A stretch of 30,477 nt of DNA from Paramuribaculum sp. (GTDB lineage Bacteria; Bacteroidota; Bacteroidia; Bacteroidales; Muribaculaceae): contig VSPV01000011.1 of assembly GCA_009775605.1 (NCBI GenBank), positions 1 to 30,477 on the forward strand, in the 5' to 3' direction. The translations under genes and the position numbers were made by a program. The notes under the pieces were generated by a model that saw only the letters and a list, made by a program, of their open reading frames with translations, was not told the DNA's origin and made no database searches. Below, piece by piece: positions 15,344 to 22,919 of the stretch (the stretch's first letter is position 1; every line of letters starts with the position of its first letter).

Positions 15344-16888
15344 ATGGCTCAACAAGAAGATGTATTCAAAAAGATAGTGTCCCATGCCAAAGAGTATGGA
15401 TTCGTATTCCCGTCAAGCGAAATCTACGACGGCCTCGCAGCCGTCTACGATTACGGTCAGAACGGCGTGGAGCTTAAAAACAACATAAAACGCTACTGGT
15501 GGGACGCCATGACCATGCTCCACGAAAACATCGTGGGCATCGATTCGGCCATCTTCATGCACCCTACCATCTGGAAGGCTTCAGGACACGTGGATGCATT
15601 CAATGATCCTCTCATCGACAACCGCGATTCAAAAAAACGCTACCGTGCCGATGTGCTCATCGAGGAGGAGATAGCCAAGATGGACGACAAAATTGAAAAA
15701 GAAGTAGCCAAAGCCCGCAAGCGTTTCGGCGACTCGTTCGACGAGGCTCTTTTCCGCCAGACCAATCCGCGCGTGGCTGAGATAGCCGCTAAGCGTCAGG
15801 CCCTTGACGAGCGCTATGCCAAGGCGATGAACGACAACGACCTTGCCGAGCTCCGCCAGATAATCATCGACCAGGAGATTGTGTGCCCCATCTCCGGCAC
15901 CCGCAACTGGACCGATGTTCGTCAGTTCAACCTCATGTTCCGCACCGAAATGGGCTCGACTGCCGACGGCGCCATGACAGTATATCTCCGCCCCGAGACC
16001 GCCCAGGGCATTTTCGTGAACTATCTCAACGTGCAGAAGACCGGCCGCATGCGTCTGCCCTTCGGCATAGCCCAGATAGGCAAGGCTTTCCGCAACGAGA
16101 TTGTTGCACGCCAGTTCATCTTCCGCATGCGCGAGTTCGAGCAGATGGAAATGCAGTTCTTCGTGCGTCCCGGCGAGGAAATCAAATGGTTCGAGACCTG
16201 GAAGGAACGCCGCCTGAAGTGGCACAAGACCCTCGGCCTCGGCGACGAGAAATACCGTTTCCACGACCACGAGAAGCTGGCCCACTACGCCAACGCCGCC
16301 ACCGACATCGAATTCCGCATGCCCTTCGGCTTCAAGGAAGTGGAAGGTATCCACTCACGCACCAACTTCGACCTCTCGCAGCACGAGAAGTTCTCGGGCA
16401 AGAACATAAAATATTTCGACCCCGAACTTAACGAAAGCTATGTTCCATACGTTATAGAGACATCTATCGGTGTTGACCGCATGTTCCTCTCGGTGCTCTG
16501 CTCGAGCTACGACGAACAGGACCTCGGCGGAGGCGACAAGCGTGTCGTTCTCCATCTCCCCGCAGCCCTCGCCCCGGTAAAATGCTCAGTGATGCCTCTG
16601 GTGAAGAAGGACGGACTTCCCGAGAAAGCCCGCGAGATCGTAAACGACCTCAAGTTCGATTTCACCACTCATTACGATGAAAAAGACTCCATAGGCAAGC
16701 GCTACCGCCGTCAGGACGCCATAGGCACACCCTACTGCATCACCGTCGACCATCAGACGCTCGAGGACAACACCGTGACTCTGCGCGAGCGCGACTCAAT
16801 GGAGCAGACCCGCGTGGCCGTGGCCGACCTCCATCGTCTCATCCACGACCGCGTGAGCATCAATTCTCTTCTCCGCAAGCTCGTCTGA
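15344..16888 (+). CDS. glyQS: Glycyl-tRNA synthetase, single-chain (alpha2) type
   Basis: This enzyme charges tRNA-Gly with glycine. The 514 residues form a class II synthetase: the motif 1 region near GHVDAF (81-86), TVYLRPETAQGIFVNYLNV (212-230), motif 2 GKAFRNEI to EFEQMEMQFF (247-273) and motif 3 IETSIGVDRMFLS (371-383). The C-terminal anticodon-binding domain carries IGKRYRRQDAIGTPYCITVD (450-469). This single-chain form is distinct from the separate GlyQ and GlyS chains of E. coli. A charged helical insertion at about 105-175 lies after motif 1. LemA and FKBP-type lipoprotein genes follow at short distance and may share the transcript. Confidence 0.97.
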   Translation: MAQQEDVFKKIVSHAKEYGFVFPSSEIYDGLAAVYDYGQNGVELKNNIKRYWWDAMTMLHENIVGIDSAIFMHPTIWKASGHVDAFNDPLIDNRDSKKRYRADVLIEEEIAKMDDKIEKEVAKARKRFGDSFDEALFRQTNPRVAEIAAKRQALDERYAKAMNDNDLAELRQIIIDQEIVCPISGTRNWTDVRQFNLMFRTEMGSTADGAMTVYLRPETAQGIFVNYLNVQKTGRMRLPFGIAQIGKAFRNEIVARQFIFRMREFEQMEMQFFVRPGEEIKWFETWKERRLKWHKTLGLGDEKYRFHDHEKLAHYANAATDIEFRMPFGFKEVEGIHSRTNFDLSQHEKFSGKNIKYFDPELNESYVPYVIETSIGVDRMFLSVLCSSYDEQDLGGGDKRVVLHLPAALAPVKCSVMPLVKKDGLPEKAREIVNDLKFDFTTHYDEKDSIGKRYRRQDAIGTPYCITVDHQTLEDNTVTLRERDSMEQTRVAVADLHRLIHDRVSINSLLRKLV

Positions 16889-16937
16889 GCTGCAAGTGCA
16901 TAACTTCTTACTCCTCACTTATACACCCCCTAACCTA

Positions 16938-17519
16938 ATGAAAGCAATTATCCGTTTAGCAGCAGTTGTCCTGGCAGTGTTCGCACTCCAGTCGTGCAAC
17001 TACAATTCCCTCGTCGAGGATCAGCAGGGAGTCGACCAGGCCTGGGCCGAAGTTGAAAACCAGTATCAGCGTCGCGCCGACCTCATCCCCAATCTGGTGA
17101 ACACCGTAAAGGGTTACGCCAAGCATGAAAGCTCCACTCTTGAGAAAGTGACCGAGGCCCGCGCCAAAGCCACCTCGATAACCATCAATCCCGAAGATCT
17201 CAACGAAGAGAATCTCGCCCGTTTCCAGCAGGCCCAGAACGGCCTTACCGGCGCTCTCAAAAGCCTCCTTGCTGTCAGCGAGGCCTATCCCGACCTGAAG
17301 GCCAACGAGAACTTCCGCGACCTCCAGACACAGCTTGAAGGCACAGAAAACCGCATCACCACCGCCCGCGGCCGCTACACCGAGGCTGTGCGCAACTACA
17401 ACACCGCCATCAAAAAATTTCCGACTCTAATCTATGCCGGAATCCTCGGATTCAAGCCAAAGCCCCAGTTCTCGGCCGAAGCCGGCGCTGAAAAAGCTCC
17501 CGAGGTCAACTTCGACTAA
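16938..17519 (+). CDS. lemA: LemA family lipoprotein
   Basis: The start at 16938 gives a lipoprotein signal with lipobox LQSC (Cys20); an upstream GTG would add a hydrophilic leader and is not favoured. The 193-residue protein contains the LemA core: VDQAWAEVENQYQRRADLIP followed by NLVNTVKGYAKHE, a helix with EKVTEARAKA, and TENRITTARGRYTEAVRNYN, then PTLIYAGILGFKPKPQF. These long helices form an antiparallel bundle. LemA proteins are widespread membrane-attached proteins whose molecular role is poorly defined. Most have an N-terminal transmembrane anchor, whereas here the anchor is a lipid, as often in Bacteroidetes. It lies 49 nt after glyQS and 26 nt before the FKBP gene. Confidence 0.93.
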   Translation: MKAIIRLAAVVLAVFALQSCNYNSLVEDQQGVDQAWAEVENQYQRRADLIPNLVNTVKGYAKHESSTLEKVTEARAKATSITINPEDLNEENLARFQQAQNGLTGALKSLLAVSEAYPDLKANENFRDLQTQLEGTENRITTARGRYTEAVRNYNTAIKKFPTLIYAGILGFKPKPQFSAEAGAEKAPEVNFD

Positions 17520-17545
17520 CGGCATAACTACCCCCTTCCCCATTC

Positions 17546-18091
17546 ATGAAAAAAATACTCATTGCAATAGCATTTTCCACGTTAGCCGCAATCGGATTCT
17601 CATCGTGCAACGACGATAACAACAACAATACCGAAGACCGCGAGTGGCTTGAGCTCAACACCAACTGGTATCAGGAGCAACTCAACCGCAAGAACCCCGA
17701 CGGAACACCTTATTTCTCATACGTGCGTCCGGCATGGTTCCCCGAGTCGAATGTCCTGATCCACTATTTCAACGACCGCTCAAAGACCGAGGGCAACCTC
17801 CAGCCCCTGCTCACCTCCACGGTCACCGTGAAATACAAAGGCCAGCTCTACGACGGCACCGTATTTGATTCCACCGCCACCACCGGCAGCGACACCGTGC
17901 GCTCCTTCGCCCTCTCCAACCTCATCCTGGGATGGAAATTAGCACTGACACAGATGCATGTAGGCGACTCGGTGGAAATCATCATCCCCTACCCCGAGGG
18001 CTACGGCGCCACATCGTCAAGCTCCATCCGCGCCTATTCCACGCTCCGCTTCGGCCTCAAGCTTGTGGAAACCACCTACGAGCTTCCCTGA
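17546..18091 (+). CDS. FKBP-type peptidyl-prolyl isomerase-like lipoprotein
   Basis: The first 21 residues form a lipoprotein signal with FSSC and Cys21, followed by NDDNNNN, an acidic tract like the Bacteroidetes surface-export signal. Residues about 88-177 resemble an FKBP domain: VTVKYKGQLYDGTVFDST (93-110), LILGWKLALTQMHVGDSVEI (126-145) and IPYPEGYGA (147-155). Such proteins may act as envelope folding helpers. The end of the domain deviates from the usual IPPNSTL block (here SSIRAYSTLRF), so catalytic activity is uncertain. It follows lemA by 26 nt and is probably the last gene of the glyQS operon. A 41-nt inverted repeat lies after it. Confidence 0.87.
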   Translation: MKKILIAIAFSTLAAIGFSSCNDDNNNNTEDREWLELNTNWYQEQLNRKNPDGTPYFSYVRPAWFPESNVLIHYFNDRSKTEGNLQPLLTSTVTVKYKGQLYDGTVFDSTATTGSDTVRSFALSNLILGWKLALTQMHVGDSVEIIIPYPEGYGATSSSSIRAYSTLRFGLKLVETTYELP

Positions 18092-18119
18092 CCCCGATTT
18101 CTCTTGAAAACCATACCCG

Positions 18120-18160
18120 CATGGCTGTGTCGCAATTATCACTTTTTGTACACAGCCATG
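18120..18160. repeat. 11-bp perfect inverted repeat between the FKBP and PepSY-like genes
   Basis: CATGGCTGTGT at 18120-18130 is the exact reverse complement of 18150-18160, with a 19-nt loop. It lies 28 nt after the FKBP-like gene. There is no T run after the second arm, so a standard terminator is not supported. It may be an attenuating hairpin, an end of a lost small element or a protein site. Confidence 0.6.
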
Positions 18161-18268
18161 TCTGTATATAGAGAGCCACCATTCCATCACCTCCCCGAAC
18201 AAACGTCTGCTCCAAAGCGTTGTTCATTTTGACACAATGACATTTACAATCCCATATTTTTTTACTCT

Positions 18269-18847
18269 ATGAAAACAAAACTGACTTTACTTGCCCTCGC
18301 TCTGATGGGACTCGCTTTCACATCGTGCAGCGACGATAATACCGATGACCCCGGTCTGTTTCCGCCGAATGTCACCGAATCCATGAAGGAGAAACTCAAT
18401 GAGTCACTCCATGCCGATTTCCCCTTTACCAAAACCAAAACTGTGGAATGGAAATCCGATACCCAGAATAAATGCTTCAAGGCCGAATTCAAGGGTGAGG
18501 ACGGATTTTCTGACGTCGAGGCCTGGTACACCCACACCTACAATCTGGTCATGACGGAATTCGACTACGGTAAAAATGTATTTCTCGCTCCCGCAGGACT
18601 GAATGACGCGTTCAATAAAACCGACTACGCCACATGGACCATCGACGATATTTCTTACTATCGCTTCCCCACCGAGCCCCGCAGCTTCTATGAAATCGAA
18701 GTGGAGAAAGCCGGAAATCCCGACACCTATCTGTATTTCAGAATAGATACCAATCCGCAGACCAAAGAAAAAGTCTATCAGCTCTACAAGACCTCAACCC
18801 AGGATTACACCATTACTCCTTCGTTCGACATCTCGGCCATAAGATAA
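18269..18847 (+). CDS. PepSY-like domain lipoprotein
   Basis: This 192-residue lipoprotein has lipobox FTSC (Cys20) followed by SDDNTDD, an acidic stretch like the Bacteroidetes surface-export signal. The mature part shows features of the PepSY-like / BLIP-like family common in Bacteroidetes. These are a leading helix ending in FPFTKTKTVEW, KCFKAEFKGEDGFSDVEAWY, and DISYYRFPTEPRSFYEIEVE in the second half with YLYFRIDTN. These domains are usually exported and their ligand is unknown; protease inhibition has been suggested for relatives only by fold. It is followed by a terminator. No full-consensus promoter is visible in the 177 nt upstream. Confidence 0.8.
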   Translation: MKTKLTLLALALMGLAFTSCSDDNTDDPGLFPPNVTESMKEKLNESLHADFPFTKTKTVEWKSDTQNKCFKAEFKGEDGFSDVEAWYTHTYNLVMTEFDYGKNVFLAPAGLNDAFNKTDYATWTIDDISYYRFPTEPRSFYEIEVEKAGNPDTYLYFRIDTNPQTKEKVYQLYKTSTQDYTITPSFDISAIR

Positions 18848-18872
18848 ATACATCACATATCCACAAAAAAAA

Positions 18873-18899
18873 GCCGCCGGAAATTCCGACGGCTTTTTT
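18873..18899. terminator. Bidirectional rho-independent terminator
   Basis: Arms GCCGCCGG (18873-18880) and CCGACGGC (18886-18893) pair with one mismatch, which becomes a G-U pair on the minus strand. Six T follow on the plus strand (18894-18899) and eight A precede (18865-18872), giving a U tail in both directions. It serves the PepSY-like gene on plus and tRNA-Arg on minus. Confidence 0.9.
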
Positions 18900-18900
18900 G

Positions 18901-18974
18901 TGACTCCTACAGGATTCAAACCTGTAACCTTCTGATCCGTAGTCAGATGCTCTATTCAGTTGAGCTAAGGAGCC
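18901..18974 (-). tRNA. tRNA-Arg (anticodon ACG)
   Basis: The minus strand folds as a complete 74-nt cloverleaf. The 7-bp acceptor stem pairs GGCTCCT with AGGAGTC (one G-U) with discriminator A. The D arm begins TAGCTCAA. The anticodon stem TCTGA/TCAGA encloses loop CTACGGA, so the anticodon is ACG, read as ICG after deamination. The T arm has GGTTTGAATCC. CCA is not encoded, as usual in Bacteroidetes. A full-consensus promoter lies upstream at 19010-19041 and a terminator directly downstream, so it is transcribed alone. ACG requires the deaminase TadA, not in this window. Confidence 0.97.
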
Positions 18975-19009
18975 TTTCGGGCGTGCAATCTTCTTCGTGA
19001 TTGCGAGTG

Positions 19010-19041
19010 CAAAGTTACGCGTTTGATTTGAAACGCGCAAA
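19010..19041 (-). promoter_or_regulatory. Promoter of tRNA-Arg
   Basis: On the minus strand TTTG (plus 19038-19041) and TAACTTTG (plus 19010-19017) are 20 nt apart, a full match. The spacer contains a perfect 7-bp inverted repeat, CGCGTTT at 19018-19024 and AAACGCG at 19031-19037. A second short inverted repeat, GCAATC (18985-18990) and GATTGC (18999-19004), lies in the leader ahead of the tRNA. Confidence 0.8.
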
Positions 19042-19060
19042 TATTTTTGAAAAAATTCGC

Positions 19061-19068
19061 TAATTTTG
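19061..19068 (+). promoter_or_regulatory. Possible -7 element for the 5'-nucleotidase gene
   Basis: TAATTTTG matches TAnnTTTG and lies 37 nt before the ATG at 19106. No TTTG is placed 19-21 nt upstream; those present lie about 11 and 30 nt away. It is divergent from the tRNA-Arg promoter, and the two sit within about 60 nt. Confidence 0.5.
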
Positions 19069-19105
19069 CGCATAAATCAATAACGATTTGTCACCATCCC
19101 CCGTC

Positions 19106-20611
19106 ATGCAAAGAATCATTGCCACCTCATTGATTGCCGCAGCACTCGCGCTTGCCCCTGCACTCCTGGCAAAAGACAAGATTGTAATACTCCATACCAA
19201 CGATACCCACAGCCAGCTTATGCCCGACGACAAGGGACGCGGAGGCATAGCCCGACGCAAGGTACTTGTCGACAGCGTGCGCGCCGTCAATCCGGCCACT
19301 ATCCTTGTCGATGCAGGCGACGCTGTGCAGGGCACCGTCTATTTCACCCTGTTCAAGGGCAATGCCGAAAGTGATGCCATGAACGCTCTTGATTATGATT
19401 TCCAGATAATCGGCAACCACGAGTTTGACAACGGTCTTGAGGATTTCGCCCGTTACTGGAAGAGCGTAAAGGCCACTCCCCTCGCCACCAACTACGATTT
19501 TACCGGCACCCCGGCCGAAGGCATTTTCCGTCCCTGGGCCGTAAAGGAAGTGGCCGGTCACCGCATTGGCTTCATGGGAATAGGGCTCGACCCTCACGGA
19601 ATGGTGGCCGATGCCAATTTCAAGGGAATGCGATATATCGATGCCGTCGAAGCCGCCAACGCCGTGGCATGGGTGCTCCGTAATATCGAGAGAGCCGACC
19701 TTGTGGTGGCGCTCACCCATATAGGATATAATGACCCGGAACGCGTTTCCGACGTGGAGCTGGCCCGCTCCAGCCGCGATATCGACATTATTATAGGTGG
19801 GCACAGCCATACGGCCATCAATCCGGCCGACAGCCTCTCGCCTGCATGCGTGGTTGAGAACTCGGTGGGGAAACCTGTGCTCGTTACCCAGACGGGCAAA
19901 TCGGGCCGTTTCCTCGGCGAGATTACCATTGACTCAATAGGCGCTTTCCCCTCCTACCGCCTTATTCCCGTAGACTCACGCCTCGATTCCTGCATTGATT
20001 CATCCCTTACGGCTGTTATAGAACCTTACAGGGCCGATGTCGACTCGGTGATGGGCATCCGGATCGGCACCGTGAAGAGCGATATGGATCAGAACGAAAT
20101 GACCAACTTCATGGCCGACTTCGTGGCTTCGGAAGCGAAAAGGCTTACCGGAAAGAAAGTGGATCTCGCTATCGTAAACAAAGGGGGCGTGCGCGGAGTG
20201 TTCTCACGCGGCGCGCTGACCGTAGGCGACGTGATGCAGGTGTTCCCCTTCGACAACAGGATTGTGCTGCTGGAAATAAAAGGCTCCGACCTTCTGGACA
20301 ATTTCAGGATAATGACGCGCACCGGCGGCAACGGCCTGAGCCGCGGCACAGAAGTGGTGTTCTCGGAGCGTGACAAAGTGGATTCAGCCAAGATAAACGG
20401 CAGGGAAATAGACCCGGCCCGCATATATACACTCGCCACAATTGATTATCTGGCAAACGGAGGCGACTACATGGAGCCTCTGACCCGCGGCAAGCGCATA
20501 GCCGCAAGCGAAGACGTCATATACACCGATATGATAGAGGTATTCACCAGCGGCTCCATGAAAGGCCGCACGCTAAAGGCCGACAGCACCGTCAGGATGC
20601 ACCGGCCCTGA
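19106..20611 (+). CDS. 5'-nucleotidase / bifunctional metallophosphatase (UshA family)
   Basis: The ATG at 19106 begins a signal peptide (MQRIIATSLIAAALALAPAL); a TTG 18 nt upstream is less likely. The 501-residue protein has the metallophosphatase domain first: VILHTNDTHSQ, VDAGDAVQGT, IGNHEFDNG and GGHSHT, which carry the two-metal ligands and the catalytic His-Asp pair of NHEFD. The C-terminal 5_nucleotid_C domain follows: IVNKGGVRG, GALTVGDVMQVFPFDNRIV and YLANGGDYM. It is expected to release phosphate from nucleotides in the periplasm so that nucleosides can be taken up. No lipobox is seen. It ends 2 nt from the convergent DUF486 gene, leaving no room for a terminator of its own between them. 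Confidence 0.93.
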   Translation: MQRIIATSLIAAALALAPALLAKDKIVILHTNDTHSQLMPDDKGRGGIARRKVLVDSVRAVNPATILVDAGDAVQGTVYFTLFKGNAESDAMNALDYDFQIIGNHEFDNGLEDFARYWKSVKATPLATNYDFTGTPAEGIFRPWAVKEVAGHRIGFMGIGLDPHGMVADANFKGMRYIDAVEAANAVAWVLRNIERADLVVALTHIGYNDPERVSDVELARSSRDIDIIIGGHSHTAINPADSLSPACVVENSVGKPVLVTQTGKSGRFLGEITIDSIGAFPSYRLIPVDSRLDSCIDSSLTAVIEPYRADVDSVMGIRIGTVKSDMDQNEMTNFMADFVASEAKRLTGKKVDLAIVNKGGVRGVFSRGALTVGDVMQVFPFDNRIVLLEIKGSDLLDNFRIMTRTGGNGLSRGTEVVFSERDKVDSAKINGREIDPARIYTLATIDYLANGGDYMEPLTRGKRIAASEDVIYTDMIEVFTSGSMKGRTLKADSTVRMHRP

Positions 20612-20613
20612 AA

Positions 20614-20985
20614 TTACTCCATGAACACCAGATAGACGGCGCCCACAAGCAGCACTGCGGCGGCTATATGGTTCCACCGCAGATGGAAATCGCTGAATGC
20701 AAGCATGCTGAAGATTATAAACACTATCAGCGTTATCACTTCCTGGATAACCTTGAGCTGCATCAGCGAATAAGGGCCTCCGTTGCCCTGAAAGCCTATG
20801 CGGTTGGCGGGAACCTGGAAGCAGTATTCAAACAGTGCTATAAGCCATGAGAACAGTATAACGGCGTAGAGAGGCCAGTTGGCCGAAACGCCTGTCTGTG
20901 CGAGTTTCAGGTGACCGTACCATGCGCAGGTCATGAAAACGTTGGAAACTATCAGAAGAATTATTGTAGTGACCCAGGGACTCAT
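20614..20985 (-). CDS. DUF486 (DMT-like) small membrane protein
   Basis: This 123-residue protein has four hydrophobic helices and the family's conserved blocks: SNVFMTCAWYGHLKLA (14-29), SWLIALFEYCFQVPANRIGF (46-65) and QLKVIQEVITLIVFIIFSML. These match the DUF486 family, related to small drug/metabolite transporters. No substrate has been established that I know of. The start overlaps the stop of the S41 peptidase gene as ATGA, so translation is probably coupled. It is the last gene of the five-gene minus-strand run and converges with the 5'-nucleotidase gene. Confidence 0.93.
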   Translation of the reverse strand: MSPWVTTIILLIVSNVFMTCAWYGHLKLAQTGVSANWPLYAVILFSWLIALFEYCFQVPANRIGFQGNGGPYSLMQLKVIQEVITLIVFIIFSMLAFSDFHLRWNHIAAAVLLVGAVYLVFME

Positions 20986-22004
20986 ATCGATGAAGTAAGA
21001 AATTCTATCGCTTTATCAAGAATGGTGTCGTGGCCCTGCAGGGCGTCGAGCGGATCCATGTCCACGGCAAAGCCTTCGGTGGGCTCTACGCCGAATTCAG
21101 TGGGATTCCCCTTTGCGTCGAGTATCGGGCAAGCCGAGAATCTCACACCCCAGCCGTTGGGCAGTTCCGAACTGTAAGGCATGCCTGAGCCTCCTCCTGT
21201 AGTGGCTCCGATTATGGTCACGCCCGGTATGTATTTCATTATTGACACGAAATTGTTGGCGGCCGAGAATGTGGAGCGGTTCGTGAGCACCACCACAGGC
21301 TTTGCCCATCCGAAATGCGACGAACCGGCAGGATAGTAATAGAACGGCTCGGGACGCGAGAAATCGTCATGGCCCGGGCCTGTCTTGTGCTGCATATATC
21401 CGGCGAGGGTCTTTTTGTCGATAAAGCGGTTCACAAACATCTCCACGTTGGTGAGATCGCCGCCGCCGTTGTCGCGCACGTCAATTATCAGGCCGTCGGC
21501 TCCGGCGAAATACACCATAATGTAGTCCATGTTTCCCTCGCCGAGCGACGAACTGAACGACGAATAATGCATATAGCCGATATTGTTGAGCAGCATCCCG
21601 TAGTCAACGGCTCCCAGCGAGAAATATTTGAAATTGAGATAGTGCTGCTGTATCAGGCGTGCGTCGTAGTTCTGAGGATATCCGCTCCACCATCCGCGGT
21701 AATATGAAGTGGCGAACGGGGCGCTGAGATTGGTGTGGCCGTCGCGCAGCTCGTCGAGCATCTCGGCGCAGAGGTTGAAGAATGCCCGGCGCTGCATTTT
21801 GGGATAAACGCGCGCCGCGTAGCGGTCGTGCACCTCGTCCCAGTCCACTCCTTTCTCCTTGAAGAAGCAGTAATGCTCGTCAAGCGCGGTCCAGAGGGCC
21901 TCGAAGTTGCCGCGGTTGTCGTTCTCATATTCGTCGATATGGTGACAGCCGCAGAGCGCAGCGGCGGCAGCGATAGCCGCCAGTATTTTATACAGTGCCT
22001 TCAT
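20982..22004 (-). CDS. S41 family peptidase, lipoprotein
   Basis: The ATG at 22004 gives a lipoprotein signal with lipobox LCGC (Cys20); a TTG two codons earlier is not favoured. The 340-residue protein has an N-terminal helical part with DELRDGHTNL and the S41 core: LIIDVRDNGGGDLTNV and VVLTNRSTFSAANNFV, where Ser247 is the likely nucleophile, then GVTIIGATTGGGSGMP. S41 enzymes are C-terminal processing or tricorn-like serine peptidases. I see no clear PDZ domain and no obvious general-base Lys after the Ser, so the catalytic set should be checked. It is 2 nt from the DUF3316 stop and overlaps the DUF486 start by 4 nt. Confidence 0.9.
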   Translation of the reverse strand: MKALYKILAAIAAAAALCGCHHIDEYENDNRGNFEALWTALDEHYCFFKEKGVDWDEVHDRYAARVYPKMQRRAFFNLCAEMLDELRDGHTNLSAPFATSYYRGWWSGYPQNYDARLIQQHYLNFKYFSLGAVDYGMLLNNIGYMHYSSFSSSLGEGNMDYIMVYFAGADGLIIDVRDNGGGDLTNVEMFVNRFIDKKTLAGYMQHKTGPGHDDFSRPEPFYYYPAGSSHFGWAKPVVVLTNRSTFSAANNFVSIMKYIPGVTIIGATTGGGSGMPYSSELPNGWGVRFSACPILDAKGNPTEFGVEPTEGFAVDMDPLDALQGHDTILDKAIEFLTSSI

Positions 22005-22006
22005 TT

Positions 22007-22864
22007 TCAATAAGTAGCTGAGATTATACGTGCGTCGGCTGAAATTCCCTTACGCGGGTTGAGCGACATCCATTCGCCCGAAATACCCACCACGAAAGCA
22101 TGGGTGAACACATGGGTCACTATATCGTTGACCTTCGAGGAGAAAATCCGTCCCGAATAGCCAAGGCGGAGAGATGTGGCGCCAAGCGAGAGGTCGGCTG
22201 TGAGATGATTGTCGAGCATGAAATAGTTGCCCCACCATGCGAAGTGAGCCAGACCTGAATGATTGCCTAAGTAAATCTCGTAATAAAGCTCACCATAGTC
22301 GGGCGAGAAGAATACGCCGGCCACCGGAAGCACGGGCTGGTAACGCAGCGTCAGAGGTCGGCCGAGCACCGTTCCGTTCCACGCCGCGTAACCTGTGGCG
22401 TTGACGGTGAACGCCGCCTTTGCCGATACAGGGTTGTTGCCGTTACGACCGAGATAAAGGGCGCCACCGTTGATTGATGCGGAGCCGCCGATACCTGCGG
22501 AGAAGCCCTGCGGAAGCCTCCAGCGGCGCATCATGCCCCACCGGAACTCAAGCATCGCGTCCCACATTGTGGCGTTTCCGGCCGGATTCACGGTATGATT
22601 GAGCGTAAGGCGCGTGTCGAGCTGCATCACCCACCGCTGCGGATCGAACTTCATGGCCTGCCACCGCTGGTAGTCGATGCCGAAATGCTGCCCGTTGTAT
22701 TTCAGGGGCGTCAGATAGGTGTCGGCAATATGGGCCGATCCGGCTTCGAGGGTGTAGGCCGAGAATACGGGGCGCACGGTCTCGCCATCGTCGGCCCGCA
22801 ACGCAGCCGGAAGCCAGACGGCCGAGGCCGTCAACAGCACTGTAAGGATTCTACGCTTTGACAT
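22007..22864 (-). CDS. DUF3316-like outer-membrane beta-barrel protein
   Basis: This 285-residue protein has a signal peptide (MSKRRILTVLLTASAVWLPA, cut near LRA-DD). The mature part has alternating hydrophobic strands typical of a small outer-membrane barrel. It resembles the Bacteroidetes DUF3316 family by GSAHIADTYLTPLKYNG (43-59) and by a tail with GISGEWMSLNPRKGI. It ends on an aromatic Tyr, as barrel proteins often do. The role of the family is unknown to me. The stop is 2 nt from the S41 peptidase start, suggesting they act in the same envelope process. It starts 55 nt after the topoisomerase gene, without a visible terminator between. Confidence 0.72.
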   Translation of the reverse strand: MSKRRILTVLLTASAVWLPAALRADDGETVRPVFSAYTLEAGSAHIADTYLTPLKYNGQHFGIDYQRWQAMKFDPQRWVMQLDTRLTLNHTVNPAGNATMWDAMLEFRWGMMRRWRLPQGFSAGIGGSASINGGALYLGRNGNNPVSAKAAFTVNATGYAAWNGTVLGRPLTLRYQPVLPVAGVFFSPDYGELYYEIYLGNHSGLAHFAWWGNYFMLDNHLTADLSLGATSLRLGYSGRIFSSKVNDIVTHVFTHAFVVGISGEWMSLNPRKGISADARIISATY

Positions 22865-22919
22865 TGTTTTATCGCTTTGGCATTATAGTAATATGTGTGT
22901 TATGACTCCTCCGGCTGCC

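Noticed and set aside
18238..18262. Promoter for the PepSY-like gene using TTTTG near 18226 and TATTTTTT near 18253
   Set aside because: The -7 word lacks the final G and the spacing is about 23 nt, so support is too weak to list.
19046..19068. TTTG at 19046-19049 as the -33 partner of the 5'-nucleotidase -7 element
   Set aside because: The spacing is only 11 nt, far from 19-21.
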